DNA from: Litorilinea aerophila
GTDB taxonomy: Bacteria; Chloroflexota; Anaerolineae; Caldilineales; Caldilineaceae
Length of the DNA: 64,000 bases
Assembly: GCF_006569185.2 (NCBI RefSeq)
Contig: NZ_VIGC02000021.1
Coordinates: 1 to 64,000 of the forward strand
Direction of reading: 5' to 3'
The notes below the pieces were generated by a model. That model did no database searches and had not been told where the DNA came from. It saw nothing but the letters and a program-made list of their open reading frames with translations. The position numbers and the translations under genes were made by a program. Every line of letters begins with the position of its first letter. Positions within the stretch are counted from its first letter, which is position 1. Positions 30,068-40,815 of the stretch are shown in pieces.

Positions 30068-31624
30068 ATGCGCACGAGATGGTTACTACCCCTGCTCCTC
30101 GTGGTGTCCCTGGTTTTCGCTGCCTGTGCGGCCCCAGCCGCCACGCCGGCCCCGCCGGAGACAGCCCAGACCGAGGGGGCCCAGGCTGAAGGCGGTCAGG
30201 CGGAGACGGGCGGCCTGCCCTTTGAAGGGGTCGAGGTGAACCTGCTCACCTTCACCGGCCCCCAGATCGCCGAGCCCCTCCAGCGCCGGGCGCCGGACTT
30301 CCAGGCCCTGACCGGCGCCAAAGTCAACGTGGTCGTCGTTCCCTTCAGCGACCTCTACCAGAAGATCCTCACGGACCTGGCCACCGGGACCAACGCGTTC
30401 GACGCCTTCGTCTTTGCCCCCCAGTGGATGGTGGACTATATCGAGCCGGGGTATCTGGAAGATCTGACCGACCGGGTCAATGCGGATCCCGATATCCAGT
30501 GGGATGACGTGGCCCCCTTCTTCCGGGAATTCAGCGCCACCTACAACGGCCGCATCTACACCATCCCCCTGGACGGTGATTTCCAGATGGCCTACTACCG
30601 CATCGATGTGTTGGAGGAAGCCGGCCTGGAACCGCCCCAGACCTGGGATGACTATCTGCGCATCGCTGAGGCCGTCCACGGCACCGATATGAACGGTGAC
30701 GGCGAGGGTGACTACGGCTCCTGCATCTCCAAGAAGCGCAACGCCCAGGCCTACTGGTTCATCTACTCCATCGGCGGCGGCATGCTCCAGAGCCAGGGCA
30801 CGGCCCAGGGCGCTTTCTTCGACCTGGAGACCTTCGAACCCCTGGTGAATAACCCCGCCTTTGCCCGGGCCCTGGAGATCTACAAGGCTACCACCCAGTT
30901 CGGCCCCCCCGATGAGCTGAACCTGGACGTGGGTGACACCCGGGGTCTCTTCACCAGTGGCCGCTGTGCCCTTTCGGTGGACTGGGGCGACATCGGCACT
31001 CTGGCCATCGACCCGGAGACTTCGGTGGTGCAGGACAAGGTGGGCGCCATCATCCTGCCCGGCTACACCCAGGTGCTGGACCGGGAGACCATGGAGCTGG
31101 TGGACTGTGACGAGAACACCTGCCCCTACGCCATCGACGGCGTCAACCATGCCCCCTTCGCGGCCTTCGGCGGCTGGTCCGGCGGTATCAATGCCGCGGC
31201 CGACGAGCGGGTGAAGGATGCCGCCTACGCCTTCTTCTCCTACATGAGCCAGCCGGCCCAGTCCAATGTGGATGTGACCATCGGTCGCACGGGCTTCAAC
31301 CCGTATCGCATCTCCCAGTTCGAGAATATCGATCTGTGGGTAGAGGCAGGCATGAGCGAGGAGGCGGCCCGCAATTACCTGGGCGCCATCAAGGCCAGCC
31401 TGGACAGCCCCAACATGATCCTGGACCTGCGCATCCCGGGCAATCAGCGCTACCAGCAGGTGGTGTTGGATCTGGCCCTGAGCCAATACCTGGCCGGCGA
31501 GATCACCCTGGAGCAGGCCATGCAGAATATCTACGACGGCTGGGAAGAGATCACCAATGAGCTGGGTCGCGAGTCGCAGCTGGCGGCCTACAAGGCTACA
31601 TTGGGGATTACGGCTGGCGAGTAA
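30068..31624 (+). CDS. Sugar ABC transporter substrate-binding lipoprotein
   Basis: The 518-aa protein has a lipoprotein signal peptide ending in LVFAAC (lipidated C20), then an Ala/Pro/Glu-rich tether to about residue 50, then a family-1 extracellular solute-binding fold. A DMNGDGEGDYG stretch looks like a calcium-binding EF-hand-like loop, known in some members. It would capture a carbohydrate at the cell surface and deliver it to the two permeases encoded next. An AGGGAGGAAAA site precedes the ATG. It is the first gene of the cluster ending in L-fucose isomerase, so fucose or a fucosylated sugar is the likely ligand (inference). Confidence 0.9.
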   Translation: MRTRWLLPLLLVVSLVFAACAAPAATPAPPETAQTEGAQAEGGQAETGGLPFEGVEVNLLTFTGPQIAEPLQRRAPDFQALTGAKVNVVVVPFSDLYQKILTDLATGTNAFDAFVFAPQWMVDYIEPGYLEDLTDRVNADPDIQWDDVAPFFREFSATYNGRIYTIPLDGDFQMAYYRIDVLEEAGLEPPQTWDDYLRIAEAVHGTDMNGDGEGDYGSCISKKRNAQAYWFIYSIGGGMLQSQGTAQGAFFDLETFEPLVNNPAFARALEIYKATTQFGPPDELNLDVGDTRGLFTSGRCALSVDWGDIGTLAIDPETSVVQDKVGAIILPGYTQVLDRETMELVDCDENTCPYAIDGVNHAPFAAFGGWSGGINAAADERVKDAAYAFFSYMSQPAQSNVDVTIGRTGFNPYRISQFENIDLWVEAGMSEEAARNYLGAIKASLDSPNMILDLRIPGNQRYQQVVLDLALSQYLAGEITLEQAMQNIYDGWEEITNELGRESQLAAYKATLGITAGE

Positions 31625-31626
31625 CC

Positions 31627-32802
31627 ATGTCGGGACGACAACCGCTGCCGGGCTCGACGATATCGTCGGGCCCGGCCCGAGCTTTCATGGCGACGCGCAG
31701 CGCCTGGGCCCAGATGAATCGCTGGATCGAGCAGGTTTCCAGATCGATTTTCATCTGGCCGGCGGTGCTCGTCCTTTTGTTCTTTTCCATCTTTCCCCTG
31801 GTTGTCTCCCTCTACCTCTCCTTTGCCAGGGTTCGATTCGCGCGTGGGGGAGTCGAAGTTCAATTTGTGGGCCTGGCCAACTACCATAAGCTCCTATTCG
31901 GCAGTGAACAGGCCCACCTGTTGGGTGTCCTGGCGTCACCATCGCCGCTGGGGTGGCTGGTTTTCCTGGCCCTGCTGGCCGGCACGGTCTTCCTGCTGGT
32001 CAACTATGCCCGCAGCACCGGCCGCACGGCCCTGGGCCTGGTTTTGCGGACCGCCTTCGCCGTGCTGTTTCTGGCCCTGGCCTGGTTGGCGGTCAGCACC
32101 TTGAACCGGGACGGTCGGCCGGGCACCCTGATGGTGACCCTGGTCTACGTCTACGTGGGGATCGCTTGCCAGTATCTGATCGGGCTGGGGCTGGCTCTGC
32201 TGACGGCCCAAGACTTGCCTGGTCGCCGCTTTTTCCGGGTGGCCTTTATGCTGCCCATGATGATCACGCCGGTGGGCGTGGCCTACATGTTCCGCATGCT
32301 GGCCGATACGGGCCGGGGCCCCTTTGCCCCCATCTGGCAGGCTATGGGCCTGGGCGACTTCTCCTGGGTCAATGATCCCTGGGGCGCACGGGCGGCCGTC
32401 CTGATCGGCGATATCTGGCAGTGGACGCCCTTCATGTTCATCGTGCTTCTGGCGGCCATCGAGGGACAGGCCCAGGAACCCATCGAGGCGGCCGTGGTGG
32501 ACGGCGCCAGCCGCTGGCAGATCTTCCGGCACATTACCCTGCCCCAGATCCTGCCGGTGAGCACGGCCCTCATCCTGATCCGCATGATCGAGGCGTACAA
32601 GATCATCGACCTGCCCAACGTGCTGACCAACGGCGGTCCGGGTACGGCCACCGAGTCGCTGACCCTGCATGCCTTTATCGCCTGGCGTACCCTGGACATC
32701 GGCAGTTCCGCAGCCATCGCCTACCTGCTCATGGTGCTGGTGACCGTCATGAGCGTGGCTTTCGTGCAGTTCGTCCGCCGGCGAACCACGGAAATCGTCT
32801 AG
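31627..32802 (+). CDS. Sugar ABC transporter permease, MalF-type, with extra membrane helices
   Basis: A 391-aa inner-membrane permease beginning 2 nt after the binding-protein stop. The EAA signature (EAAVVDGASRWQIFRHITLPQI) that docks the ATPase is in the C-terminal half, followed by the usual last helices. Between the first helix and the transport core lies a hydrophobic insertion of roughly 90 residues (GWLVFLALLAGTVFLL and AVLFLALAWLAVST are clear membrane spans), making the protein longer than standard MalF-like permeases of about 300 aa. It should pair with the MalG-type subunit downstream. No ATPase gene is nearby, so a shared one elsewhere is implied. Confidence 0.9.
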   Translation: MSGRQPLPGSTISSGPARAFMATRSAWAQMNRWIEQVSRSIFIWPAVLVLLFFSIFPLVVSLYLSFARVRFARGGVEVQFVGLANYHKLLFGSEQAHLLGVLASPSPLGWLVFLALLAGTVFLLVNYARSTGRTALGLVLRTAFAVLFLALAWLAVSTLNRDGRPGTLMVTLVYVYVGIACQYLIGLGLALLTAQDLPGRRFFRVAFMLPMMITPVGVAYMFRMLADTGRGPFAPIWQAMGLGDFSWVNDPWGARAAVLIGDIWQWTPFMFIVLLAAIEGQAQEPIEAAVVDGASRWQIFRHITLPQILPVSTALILIRMIEAYKIIDLPNVLTNGGPGTATESLTLHAFIAWRTLDIGSSAAIAYLLMVLVTVMSVAFVQFVRRRTTEIV

Positions 32803-32825
32803 GGGCGACGGCGTACGCGTGATTT

Positions 32826-32908
32826 GTGGTGCGTGGTGCGTCGAGGAACGGCCAGACGACCTTTCAGGGGGTCAACAAGTTCATGCATCACCAGGCACGA
32901 TGCACCAC
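32826..32908. repeat. Intergenic inverted repeat between permease genes
   Basis: The 160-nt gap between the permeases holds GTGGTGCGTGGTGCG at 32826-32840, answered on the opposite strand by TGCATCACC and GATGCACCAC within 32884-32908. It can fold into a long imperfect hairpin within the operon. It resembles a REP-type intergenic element more than a terminator, since there is no T-run and the operon continues. Confidence 0.45.
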
Positions 32909-32976
32909 ATCAAAATATCAGGCCGAAATATCACGCCGAGATATAACATAGAGATACCCGAGCATTGATCTTCGCC

Positions 32977-34005
32977 ATGGTCAAGCGATTTTTTCACCGC
33001 ACAAGTGCATTTCGCCCTTCACCCTTCGAACGCACCCTGTCGTACCTGGTGTTGGGCTTCTGGTCGCTGGTGGTCCTCTTCCCCCTCTACTGGCTGCTGG
33101 TGACCTCTTTCAAGTTGCCCATTGACGTCAATACGGGGCCGAAATATATTCCCTTTGTGGACTTCCAGCCCTCCCTCCATGCCTGGCGCTACATCTTCGT
33201 CGACGTCTGGAATGACACGGCCCGTCCCTATGCCAACACGGTCATCGTCGGAATTACCAGCTCGGTGTTGGCGCTGGCGTTGGGAGCCTCGGCCTCCTAT
33301 GCCCTGGTTCGTTTTGAGTACCGGCCGCGGCTGGGGATCATCGGCCTTTTCATCGGCTGTGTGCTGCTGGCCATCGTCTTTGTACGCATGGGGGTGTCCT
33401 GGCCCCTGGCCACTGTGGTGGCTATCGCCCTCTTCCTGTTGTTGGCCCAGACCATCGGCCGCCGTTTCCGCCGGGCCCTGGCCAACAACGACATCGCCTT
33501 TTGGATGATCTCCCAGCGTATCCTGCCACCGGTAGCTGTGGTGATCCCGGTCTACATCCTCTTCCAGCAGCTGCACCTGCTGGATACCCGCATCGCCCTC
33601 ATCGTGACTTATCTGGCCGTCAACCTGCCCATCGTGGTCTGGCTGCTGCGGGACTATTTCCAGTCCATCCCCATCGAACTGGAGGAGTGCGCCGCCATTG
33701 ACGGTGCTTCTCGACTCCGCATCTTCTGGGCCATCGTCCTGCCCCTGTCGGTGCCGGGGCTGGTGGCGACCTTCCTGTTCGTCCTGGTCTTCGCCTGGAA
33801 CGAGTATCTGCTGGCTCTGTTCCTCTCCAGCGCCAACGCCCAGACCATGCCCCTGACCGTGGCCGCACAGAACGCCACCCGCGGCCCCCAATGGTGGTAC
33901 ATGTCCGTCCTGATCCTGATCATGATTCTGCCGGTGATCGTGGCGGCCATCGTACTGGAGCGCTTCATCGCCCGGGGGCTGCTGGTAGGCGCCATCAAGG
34001 GATAA
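32977..34005 (+). CDS. Sugar ABC transporter permease, MalG-type, with extra membrane helices
   Basis: A 342-aa inner-membrane permease with the EAA loop EECAAIDGASRLRIFWAIVLPL and a normal MalG-like C-terminus. After the periplasmic start of the transport domain there is an inserted hairpin (GIIGLFIGCVLLAIVFVRM and LATVVAIALFLLLAQTI) before the canonical ISQRILPPVAVVIPVYILF segment, raising the length from about 280 to 342 aa. I chose the ATG at 32977; an upstream TTG would add four residues. It is partner to the MalF-type subunit and separated from it by a repeat-containing gap. Confidence 0.9.
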   Translation: MVKRFFHRTSAFRPSPFERTLSYLVLGFWSLVVLFPLYWLLVTSFKLPIDVNTGPKYIPFVDFQPSLHAWRYIFVDVWNDTARPYANTVIVGITSSVLALALGASASYALVRFEYRPRLGIIGLFIGCVLLAIVFVRMGVSWPLATVVAIALFLLLAQTIGRRFRRALANNDIAFWMISQRILPPVAVVIPVYILFQQLHLLDTRIALIVTYLAVNLPIVVWLLRDYFQSIPIELEECAAIDGASRLRIFWAIVLPLSVPGLVATFLFVLVFAWNEYLLALFLSSANAQTMPLTVAAQNATRGPQWWYMSVLILIMILPVIVAAIVLERFIARGLLVGAIKG

Positions 34006-34066
34006 AGTACAAAAAGACACCGTTGCACTACTACCCCATCTTCCACCATACCGCGGATTGAGACCC

Positions 34067-35158
34067 ATGACGACGACCATCCATTTGACCCCAGAGCTGT
34101 TCACCCGGCAGGAGCACCTGCTGGTGGAACACGGCTCCCTTTCGGCGACCACCTTTCGGTTCGAAAGCGGCGTCAGCGCCGTCCGCCTGCGGAGCGATAC
34201 AGGCGAGCTGGTGATGCTCCCCTTCCAGGGGCAGCAGATCTGGTCCGCCGTTGTCGCCGGCCGCAACCTGACCATGAAGTCCATGTTCGATCAGCCCCGG
34301 CCCACCCGCCAGTACCTGGAGACCTACGGCGGTTTCCTGCTCCATTGTGGCGTCACGGCCATGGGGGTGCCTGGCGAACAGGACACCCATCCCCTCCACG
34401 GGGAGCTGCCCAACGCGCCCTACCAGAAGGCCCATGTGGTGCTGGGGGAAGATGAGCAGGGGCTCTACATCGGGCTGGGCGGCGAGTACCAGCACACCGT
34501 GGCTTTCAGCACCAACTATGTGGCCCGGCCGCTGGTCAAGCTCTACGCCGATCGGCCCCGCTTCACCATGGGCCTCCAGTTCACCAACCTCAAGCGCACG
34601 CCCATGGAGTACATGTACCTGGCCCACGTGAACTTCCGGCCGGTGGACCACGGGCGGCTGGTCTACAGCGCCCACGCCACGCCGGAACATGTCCGGGTGC
34701 GCCGGAGCATCCCCTCCCACGTGCGGCCCGGCCCCGGCTATGTGGAGTTCCTGCAGGAGCTGGCAGAACACCCGGAGAAGCATCACGTCCTGGCGCCGGA
34801 ACTGGCCTTCGACCCGGAGGTCGTCTTCATCATCGACTACCTGGCCGACGCCGACGGCTGGGCCCACAGCATGCAGGTCCACCCGGACGGCAGCGCCGAC
34901 TACCTCCGCCATCGGCCGTCGGAGCTGGACAAGGGCGTGCGCTGGATCTGCCGCACGCCGGACCAGGACGCGCTGGGGCTGGTGTTGCCGGCCACGGCCG
35001 AGCCGGAAGGCTATACGGCTGAGAAGGCCAAGGGAAATATCCGCACCCTGGGCCCAGGCGAAAGTTTCCAGTGTGAAATGGAGGCGGGCGTCCTCTCGCC
35101 CCAGGAAACGACAGCCATGGCTGCCCACATCCAGCAGATCCTGGAGCAGTCCGCCTGA
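34067..35158 (+). CDS. DUF4432 family protein, aldose-epimerase-like fold
   Basis: The protein of about 363 aa resembles the DUF4432 group, which has the galactose-mutarotase beta-sandwich fold: repeated short strands, histidines such as LLHCGV and HPLHGELPNAPY, and a mid-protein FTNLKRTPMEYMYLAHVNFRP block. HGELPNAPY corresponds to the epimerase active-site His region. It lies between the sugar permeases and fucI, so an anomer-interconverting or sugar-binding role in the same catabolic pathway is likely. Chosen start is the ATG at 34067; a TTG 9 nt earlier is the alternative. Exact substrate unknown. Confidence 0.75.
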   Translation: MTTTIHLTPELFTRQEHLLVEHGSLSATTFRFESGVSAVRLRSDTGELVMLPFQGQQIWSAVVAGRNLTMKSMFDQPRPTRQYLETYGGFLLHCGVTAMGVPGEQDTHPLHGELPNAPYQKAHVVLGEDEQGLYIGLGGEYQHTVAFSTNYVARPLVKLYADRPRFTMGLQFTNLKRTPMEYMYLAHVNFRPVDHGRLVYSAHATPEHVRVRRSIPSHVRPGPGYVEFLQELAEHPEKHHVLAPELAFDPEVVFIIDYLADADGWAHSMQVHPDGSADYLRHRPSELDKGVRWICRTPDQDALGLVLPATAEPEGYTAEKAKGNIRTLGPGESFQCEMEAGVLSPQETTAMAAHIQQILEQSA

Positions 35159-35295
35159 GCAATGAACAATGGAGAATGGAAAATGGAGAATGGAAAATTC
35201 GAAATTTCCCTTCTCGATGAATAATTTACTCTGCCGTCCCCATCAGGCCTGTCATCGTTATTTTTACCATAATGAATTTCAAGGAGAACGTTCAC

Positions 35296-37110
35296 ATGGC
35301 CAACATCCAAAACATGGTGGTCAACCCGCCCCAAAATCGGCTCATCGGGGAGATGCCCAAGATCGGCATCCGTCCCACCATCGATGGCCGCCTGGGCGGT
35401 GTCCGGGAATCCCTGGAAGAACAGACCATGGCCATGGCCCGGGCCGTGGCCAACCTGCTCAGTGAAAATCTGCGCCACTACAACGGCCTGCCCGTAGAAT
35501 GCGTCATCGCCGATACCACCATCGGCGGCGTGGCCGAAGCCGCCCGGACGGCCGAAAAGTTCCGCCGGGAAGGCGTAGGGGTTTCCATCACCGTGACCCC
35601 TTGCTGGTGTTACGGCTCTGAGACCATGGACATGGATCCGCTGATCCCCAAGGCTGTCTGGGGCTTTAACGGCACTGAGCGCCCTGGCGCCGTCTACCTG
35701 GCTGCGGTCTCCGCTGCCCACAACCAGAAGGGCCTGCCCGTCTTCAACATCTACGGCCGAGATGTCCAGGACGCGGGTGACACCTCCATTCCGGAGGATG
35801 TACAGGAGAAGCTGCTGCGCTTTGCCCGGGCCGGGCTGGCCGTGGCCAACATGCGGGGCAAGTCCTACCTGGCCATGGGCGGCGTCTCCATGGGCATCGC
35901 CGGCTCCATCGTGGATCACGCCTTCTTCGAACGCTACCTGGGCATGCGGGTGGAGACGGTTGACATGGTGGAGTTCGTGCGGCGCATGGAGCGGGGCATC
36001 TACGATCCCGAGGAGTTCCAACGGGCCCTGGCCTGGGTAAAGGAGAACTGCCGGGAAGGGAAGGACTACAACCCGCCGGAGAAACAGCAGAGCCGGGCCG
36101 AGAAGGATGAAGCCTGGGCCACCTCGGTCAAGATGGCCCTGATCGCCCGGGATCTGATGGTGGGGAACCCCCGTCTGGCCGAGCTGGGCTACGGCGAGGA
36201 AGCCCTGGGCCACAACGCGCTGGCCGCCGGCTTCCAGGGGCAGCGCCAGTGGACCGACCACCTGCCCAACGGTGACTTCCTGGAGGCCATCCTCAACTCT
36301 TCCTTCGACTGGAACGGCATCCGGCCGCCCTACATCGTGGCCACGGAAAACGATGCCCTCAACGGCGTCTCCATGCTCTTCGGCCATCTGCTTACCAACG
36401 CCGCCCAGGTCTTCGCCGATGTTCGCACCTATTGGAGCCCCGCGTCGGTGAAACGGGTCACCGGCTACGAGCTCACCGGCCGGGCCGCGGGTGGCATCCT
36501 CCACCTCATCAACTCGGGGCCGGCCGCGCTGGACGGCACCGGCGAGCAGAGCATCGACGGCAAGCCGGCGATGAAGCCCTACTGGGAGATTACGCCCGAG
36601 GAGGCCGGCAAATGTCTGGATGCCACCACCTGGCACGCGGGCATGCTGGAATACTTCCGGGGCGGCGGCTGGTCCACTCGCTTCCGCACCCGTGGGGATA
36701 TGCCTGTGACCATGTGCCGCCTCAACCTGGTCCAGGGGCTGGGGCCGGCCATGCAGATCGCCGAAGGGTGGACGGTGGAGCTGCCCGACGAGGTGCACAC
36801 CATCCTGGACGAGCGCACCAATCCCACCTGGCCCACCACCTGGTTTGTTCCCAACATCACCGGCAGCGGCCCCTTCCGGGATGTCTACACGGTGATGAAC
36901 AACTGGGGCGCCAACCATGGGGCCATCAGCTACGGCCACATCGGCGCTGACCTCATCTCCCTGTGCGCCATGCTGCGCATTCCGGTGTACATGCACAACG
37001 TGCCGGAGGAGCGCATCTTCCGCCCCAGCGCCTGGACGGCCTTCGGGGCCAATGAGCCCATGGGCGCGGACTTCCGGGCCTGTGCCAATTTCGGCCCCCT
37101 CTACGGCTGA
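35296..37110 (+). CDS. fucI: L-fucose isomerase
   Basis: The 604-aa protein matches FucI along its length: [18 protein letters not shown] near the N-terminus, [77 protein letters not shown] and NWGANHG. The TENDALNG and GDFLEA blocks hold metal-binding acidic residues expected in the family. It converts L-fucose to L-fuculose, the first step of intracellular fucose breakdown, and typically acts as a hexamer with Mn2+. The start is set by an AAGGAG site eight bases before the ATG; an upstream ATG at 35272 overlaps that site. Fuculokinase and aldolase genes are not in the window. Confidence 0.96.
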   Translation: MANIQNMVVNPPQNRLIGEMPKIGIRPTIDGRLGGVRESLEEQTMAMARAVANLLSENLRHYNGLPVECVIADTTIGGVAEAARTAEKFRREGVGVSITVTPCWCYGSETMDMDPLIPKAVWGFNGTERPGAVYLAAVSAAHNQKGLPVFNIYGRDVQDAGDTSIPEDVQEKLLRFARAGLAVANMRGKSYLAMGGVSMGIAGSIVDHAFFERYLGMRVETVDMVEFVRRMERGIYDPEEFQRALAWVKENCREGKDYNPPEKQQSRAEKDEAWATSVKMALIARDLMVGNPRLAELGYGEEALGHNALAAGFQGQRQWTDHLPNGDFLEAILNSSFDWNGIRPPYIVATENDALNGVSMLFGHLLTNAAQVFADVRTYWSPASVKRVTGYELTGRAAGGILHLINSGPAALDGTGEQSIDGKPAMKPYWEITPEEAGKCLDATTWHAGMLEYFRGGGWSTRFRTRGDMPVTMCRLNLVQGLGPAMQIAEGWTVELPDEVHTILDERTNPTWPTTWFVPNITGSGPFRDVYTVMNNWGANHGAISYGHIGADLISLCAMLRIPVYMHNVPEERIFRPSAWTAFGANEPMGADFRACANFGPLYG

Positions 37111-37148
37111 GCCAGGCCTGCCGCCAGGAAAGCTCACCTTCTGAATCG

Positions 37149-37195
37149 AAAGGCCCCGGTCCAGCTGGGTACCAAACCCTTGGACTGGGGCCTTT
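37149..37195 (+). terminator. Terminator after fucI
   Basis: A long hairpin: AAAGGCCCCGGTCCA at 37149-37163 pairs with TGGACTGGGGCCTTT at 37181-37195 with a single G-T pair. It begins 39 nt after the fucI stop and ends in TTT. It closes the sugar operon. Confidence 0.75.
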
Positions 37196-37270
37196 CGCGC
37201 GCGGCGCCTGGGGCTTGCCGGCTGGCCGACTTGTCCGTACAATGGCCAACCGGATCTGGGTTGGATCCCC

Positions 37271-37470
37271 AGATTTCACAGATGAACACAGAGTCAGTAC
37301 TGCGCGATGGTGGCCCATTGGCGGAGGGAGCATCCTCAGATGGGACGCCGTCCCGTCTGGCCCGACTTCTGCGGATGCCGACTCCGCGTCGAAATCGTGA
37401 AAGACAGGGATGTGTTTTCAGCTCTCTCTGTGTCATCCGTGTCATCTGTGCCAATGTGTGAAATCTGTGG
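37271..37470. repeat. Gene-free element with inverted termini
   Basis: The 420-nt gap between fucI and the HAD gene holds the left terminus AGATTTCACAGATGAACAC (from 37271) and an inverted, longer counterpart at 37425-37470 (ending in GTGTGAAATCTGTGG). The inside contains small hairpins such as GGGACGCCGTCCC. Related CACAGAT...GAACACAGAT motifs occur at 28237 and 59944. It looks like a small non-coding repeat element without a transposase. Confidence 0.5.
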
Positions 37471-37530
37471 TTTCTACAGTGGCGTCATTTCAAACCGATT
37501 CGGAAAAAACGATCGCGAGGACAGAACATT

Positions 37531-38244
37531 GTGAGCGCCGTATTGTGGGATCTGGACGGCACCATTGCCGACACGGAGATATTGCATTTCCGGGCCTGGC
37601 GCGATGTCATGGCGCGCCACGGCGTGGCTTACGACTTTGCCACCTTTCAGGCCGGTTTCGGGCGGCCCAACAGTGAAATCTTGCCGGAGTTGCTGGGAGA
37701 GGAAGCCACGCCGGAGCGGGTGGCCCAGATCAGCGCGGAGAAGGAACGCCTGTTTCGGCGTCTGCTGCAGGAGGAAGGGGTGGAGCTGTTGCCGGGCGTC
37801 CAGGAGTGGCTGGAGCGCTTTCAGGCAGCCGGGGTGGCCCAGGTGATCAGCTCGTCGGGGCCCATGGCCAACATTGTGGCCACGGTGGCGTGCCTGGATA
37901 TCGGGGACTTCTTCCGGGCCCTGTTGACCGGCGCAGTGCTGCCCCGGGGCAAACCGGACCCGGCCCTTTTTCTACTTTCCGCCGCGGCCGTGGGGGCGGA
38001 GCCCCAGGAGTGCCTGGTGCTGGAGGACAGCATCCACGGCATCCAGGCAGCCCGCCGGGCCGGCATGGCCAGCGTCGCTGTGGGAAAGCTCACCGCCACG
38101 CCAGAGCTGGCCGCCCTCCTGGAAGAGGAAGGGCCACCCACCCTGGCCGTGGCCAGCCTGGCCGATCTGACGTGGGAGCAATGCCAGCAGTTGTGGGCAG
38201 CGGCCCGTCTGGAAAAAGGCCCGGGGCGTCAAAGCGTCGGCTGA
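37531..38244 (+). CDS. HAD-superfamily phosphatase, beta-phosphoglucomutase-like
   Basis: A 237-aa haloacid-dehalogenase-type hydrolase. Motif I is DLDGT (residues 7-11), with the acidic cap-domain region of subfamily IA following. Motif II is the Ser in ISSSG, motif III the Lys in GKPDP, and motif IV is LEDS. The GKPDPALFLL and EDSIHGIQAARRAGM segments are typical of phosphoglucomutase/phosphoglycolate-phosphatase-like HAD enzymes. It probably dephosphorylates or isomerises a small sugar phosphate; the substrate cannot be read from sequence. Start is a GTG with a GAGGA site upstream. It stands alone between two gene-free regions. Confidence 0.88.
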   Translation: MSAVLWDLDGTIADTEILHFRAWRDVMARHGVAYDFATFQAGFGRPNSEILPELLGEEATPERVAQISAEKERLFRRLLQEEGVELLPGVQEWLERFQAAGVAQVISSSGPMANIVATVACLDIGDFFRALLTGAVLPRGKPDPALFLLSAAAVGAEPQECLVLEDSIHGIQAARRAGMASVAVGKLTATPELAALLEEEGPPTLAVASLADLTWEQCQQLWAAARLEKGPGRQSVG

Positions 38245-38275
38245 TAAAGCCAATCGCCTAATCACCCAATCCCCA

Positions 38276-39613
<1,338 letters not shown>

Positions 39614-39779
39614 AATTCCTCCACTGTCGCTACGATTGCGCAATTGACCACGAACGGTGATATGCCCGACGAGCACAATACTCACCGCGACAGGGATGCC
39701 CACCAACTTGCGCTGGTGCCCATCCTGTGTTTAAAAAAATAAAAGAGACCTTCCCTTGCCGCGCGCCAATCAGGTGCCC

Positions 39780-39808
39780 ATCATACCATAGAGAGAATGA
39801 CTGGCCAA
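39780..39808 (-). promoter_or_regulatory. Putative promoter of the radical SAM gene
   Basis: On the minus strand TTGGCC (39803-39808), 17 nt, TATGAT (39780-39785). It lies about 170 nt upstream of the ATG and just downstream of the DUF212 stop codon. Confidence 0.4.
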
Positions 39809-39845
39809 GGATTAATCTGAATTGTTTGATAAAAATTCCCGGCCG

Positions 39846-40325
39846 TCACCTGCCCCCGGCGAAGTAGGGAAGGACCAACAGGGTGTAGACAAAACCCAGG
39901 ATAGCCCCCACGATGACCTCGGTGGGGGTGTGCCCCAAAAGTTCCTTGAGCTCCTGTTCGCTGATAGGCTGACCGCTGAACAGCTCCCGCACGATCTGGT
40001 TGACCACCCGGGCCTGTTTGCCACTCTCCTGGCGGACCCCACGGGCATCGTACATCACGATCAGGGCGAAGACGGTGGAGACGGCAAAGAGCGCGCTGTC
40101 CAGCCCCTCCCGCAGGCCCACGGCCGTCGCCAGGCTGGTCACCATGGCCGAGTGGCTGCTGGGCATCCCCCCGGTGCGCACCAGCACGTGGAGGTCAAAG
40201 TCGCCCTCCCGGATCCACTCGTAGATAAATTTGAACAGTTGGACCCCGGCCATGGCGCTGATGGGAATCCACAACATGGGATTGGCCCAGAGCGCGTCGA
40301 CCACGGTGTTCAGCTCTCTTGCCAT
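39846..40325 (-). CDS. DUF212 (PAP2-related) membrane protein
   Basis: A 159-aa protein with several hydrophobic segments and the conserved block RTGGMPSSHSAMVTSLATAVG, the divergent acid-phosphatase motif of the DUF212/YuiD family. A later YDARGVRQESGKQARVVNQIV block is also typical, and the C-terminal HTPTEVIVGAILGFVYTLL is a further membrane span. Its biochemical role is not established; relation to PAP2 phosphatases is by motif. The ATG at 40325 overlaps the end of xseB by 16 nt, so the two genes are translationally coupled. Confidence 0.85.
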   Translation of the reverse strand: MARELNTVVDALWANPMLWIPISAMAGVQLFKFIYEWIREGDFDLHVLVRTGGMPSSHSAMVTSLATAVGLREGLDSALFAVSTVFALIVMYDARGVRQESGKQARVVNQIVRELFSGQPISEQELKELLGHTPTEVIVGAILGFVYTLLVLPYFAGGR

Positions 40326-40543
40326 TCTTCCAACGGGACTGTTTCGTCGTTCGGCTGCCACTGGCGAACCCGCAGCTCCGCTTCGTCCAGTTTGCGGGTG
40401 CAATACGCGGCCAGGGTCGCGCCCAGCTCGTAGAGGGACAGGGTCTCTTCCAGGGGCAGATCGCCGTTTTCCAGCGCCGCCAAAATCTCTTCCAGGCGGG
40501 CAAACGCCTCTTCGTAGGTGGGTTCAGATTGTGTTTGACTCAT
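40310..40543 (-). CDS. xseB: Exodeoxyribonuclease VII small subunit
   Basis: A 77-aa protein of the XseB family: TYEEAFARLEEILAALENGDLPLEETLSLYELGATLAAYC is the standard two-helix hairpin. XseB forms the stalk-like oligomer that binds the XseA catalytic subunit, giving an enzyme that digests single-stranded DNA. No xseA gene is in the window. The C-terminal part (LRVRQWQPNDETVPLEEWQES) overlaps the start of the DUF212 gene in another frame. Confidence 0.9.
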   Translation of the reverse strand: MSQTQSEPTYEEAFARLEEILAALENGDLPLEETLSLYELGATLAAYCTRKLDEAELRVRQWQPNDETVPLEEWQES

Positions 40544-40636
40544 CGCTGCTCACTAGCCTTCCTGGCTCCCGCCATGGGGTCTTGGTTTCCCGGTCGCCTC
40601 GCCCTTCAACGGATATATGCTTCTGCATGTCAAGAT

Positions 40637-40668
40637 CAGTATACCAAAAGAGCAGTATACCAAAAGAA
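40637..40668. repeat. 16-bp tandem duplication upstream of xseB
   Basis: CAGTATACCAAAAGAG at 40637-40652 is followed directly by a copy differing only in the last base (40653-40668). On the minus strand each copy contains a TATACT -10-like box, so the xseB promoter may be duplicated, or this may be a pair of operator sites. Confidence 0.55.
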
Positions 40669-40815
40669 CGTGCAAAACCAGGAACCCTGTGGGGCTGATT
40701 CCATCGCGGGGGCGGGGGAGTTGTGCGCCAGGTTCGCCTTGTGTTACGGTATACTTGTCGTTACGCTGTTTGCTGCACGTGTGATCCGATCTGACTGTTG
40801 CCGGGAGAAATGCCC

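Noticed and set aside
30086-37242. Minus-strand ORFs of 466, 421, 365 and 743 aa opposite the sugar operon
   Set aside because: Shadows of the transporter, DUF4432 and fucI genes, without recognisable domains.
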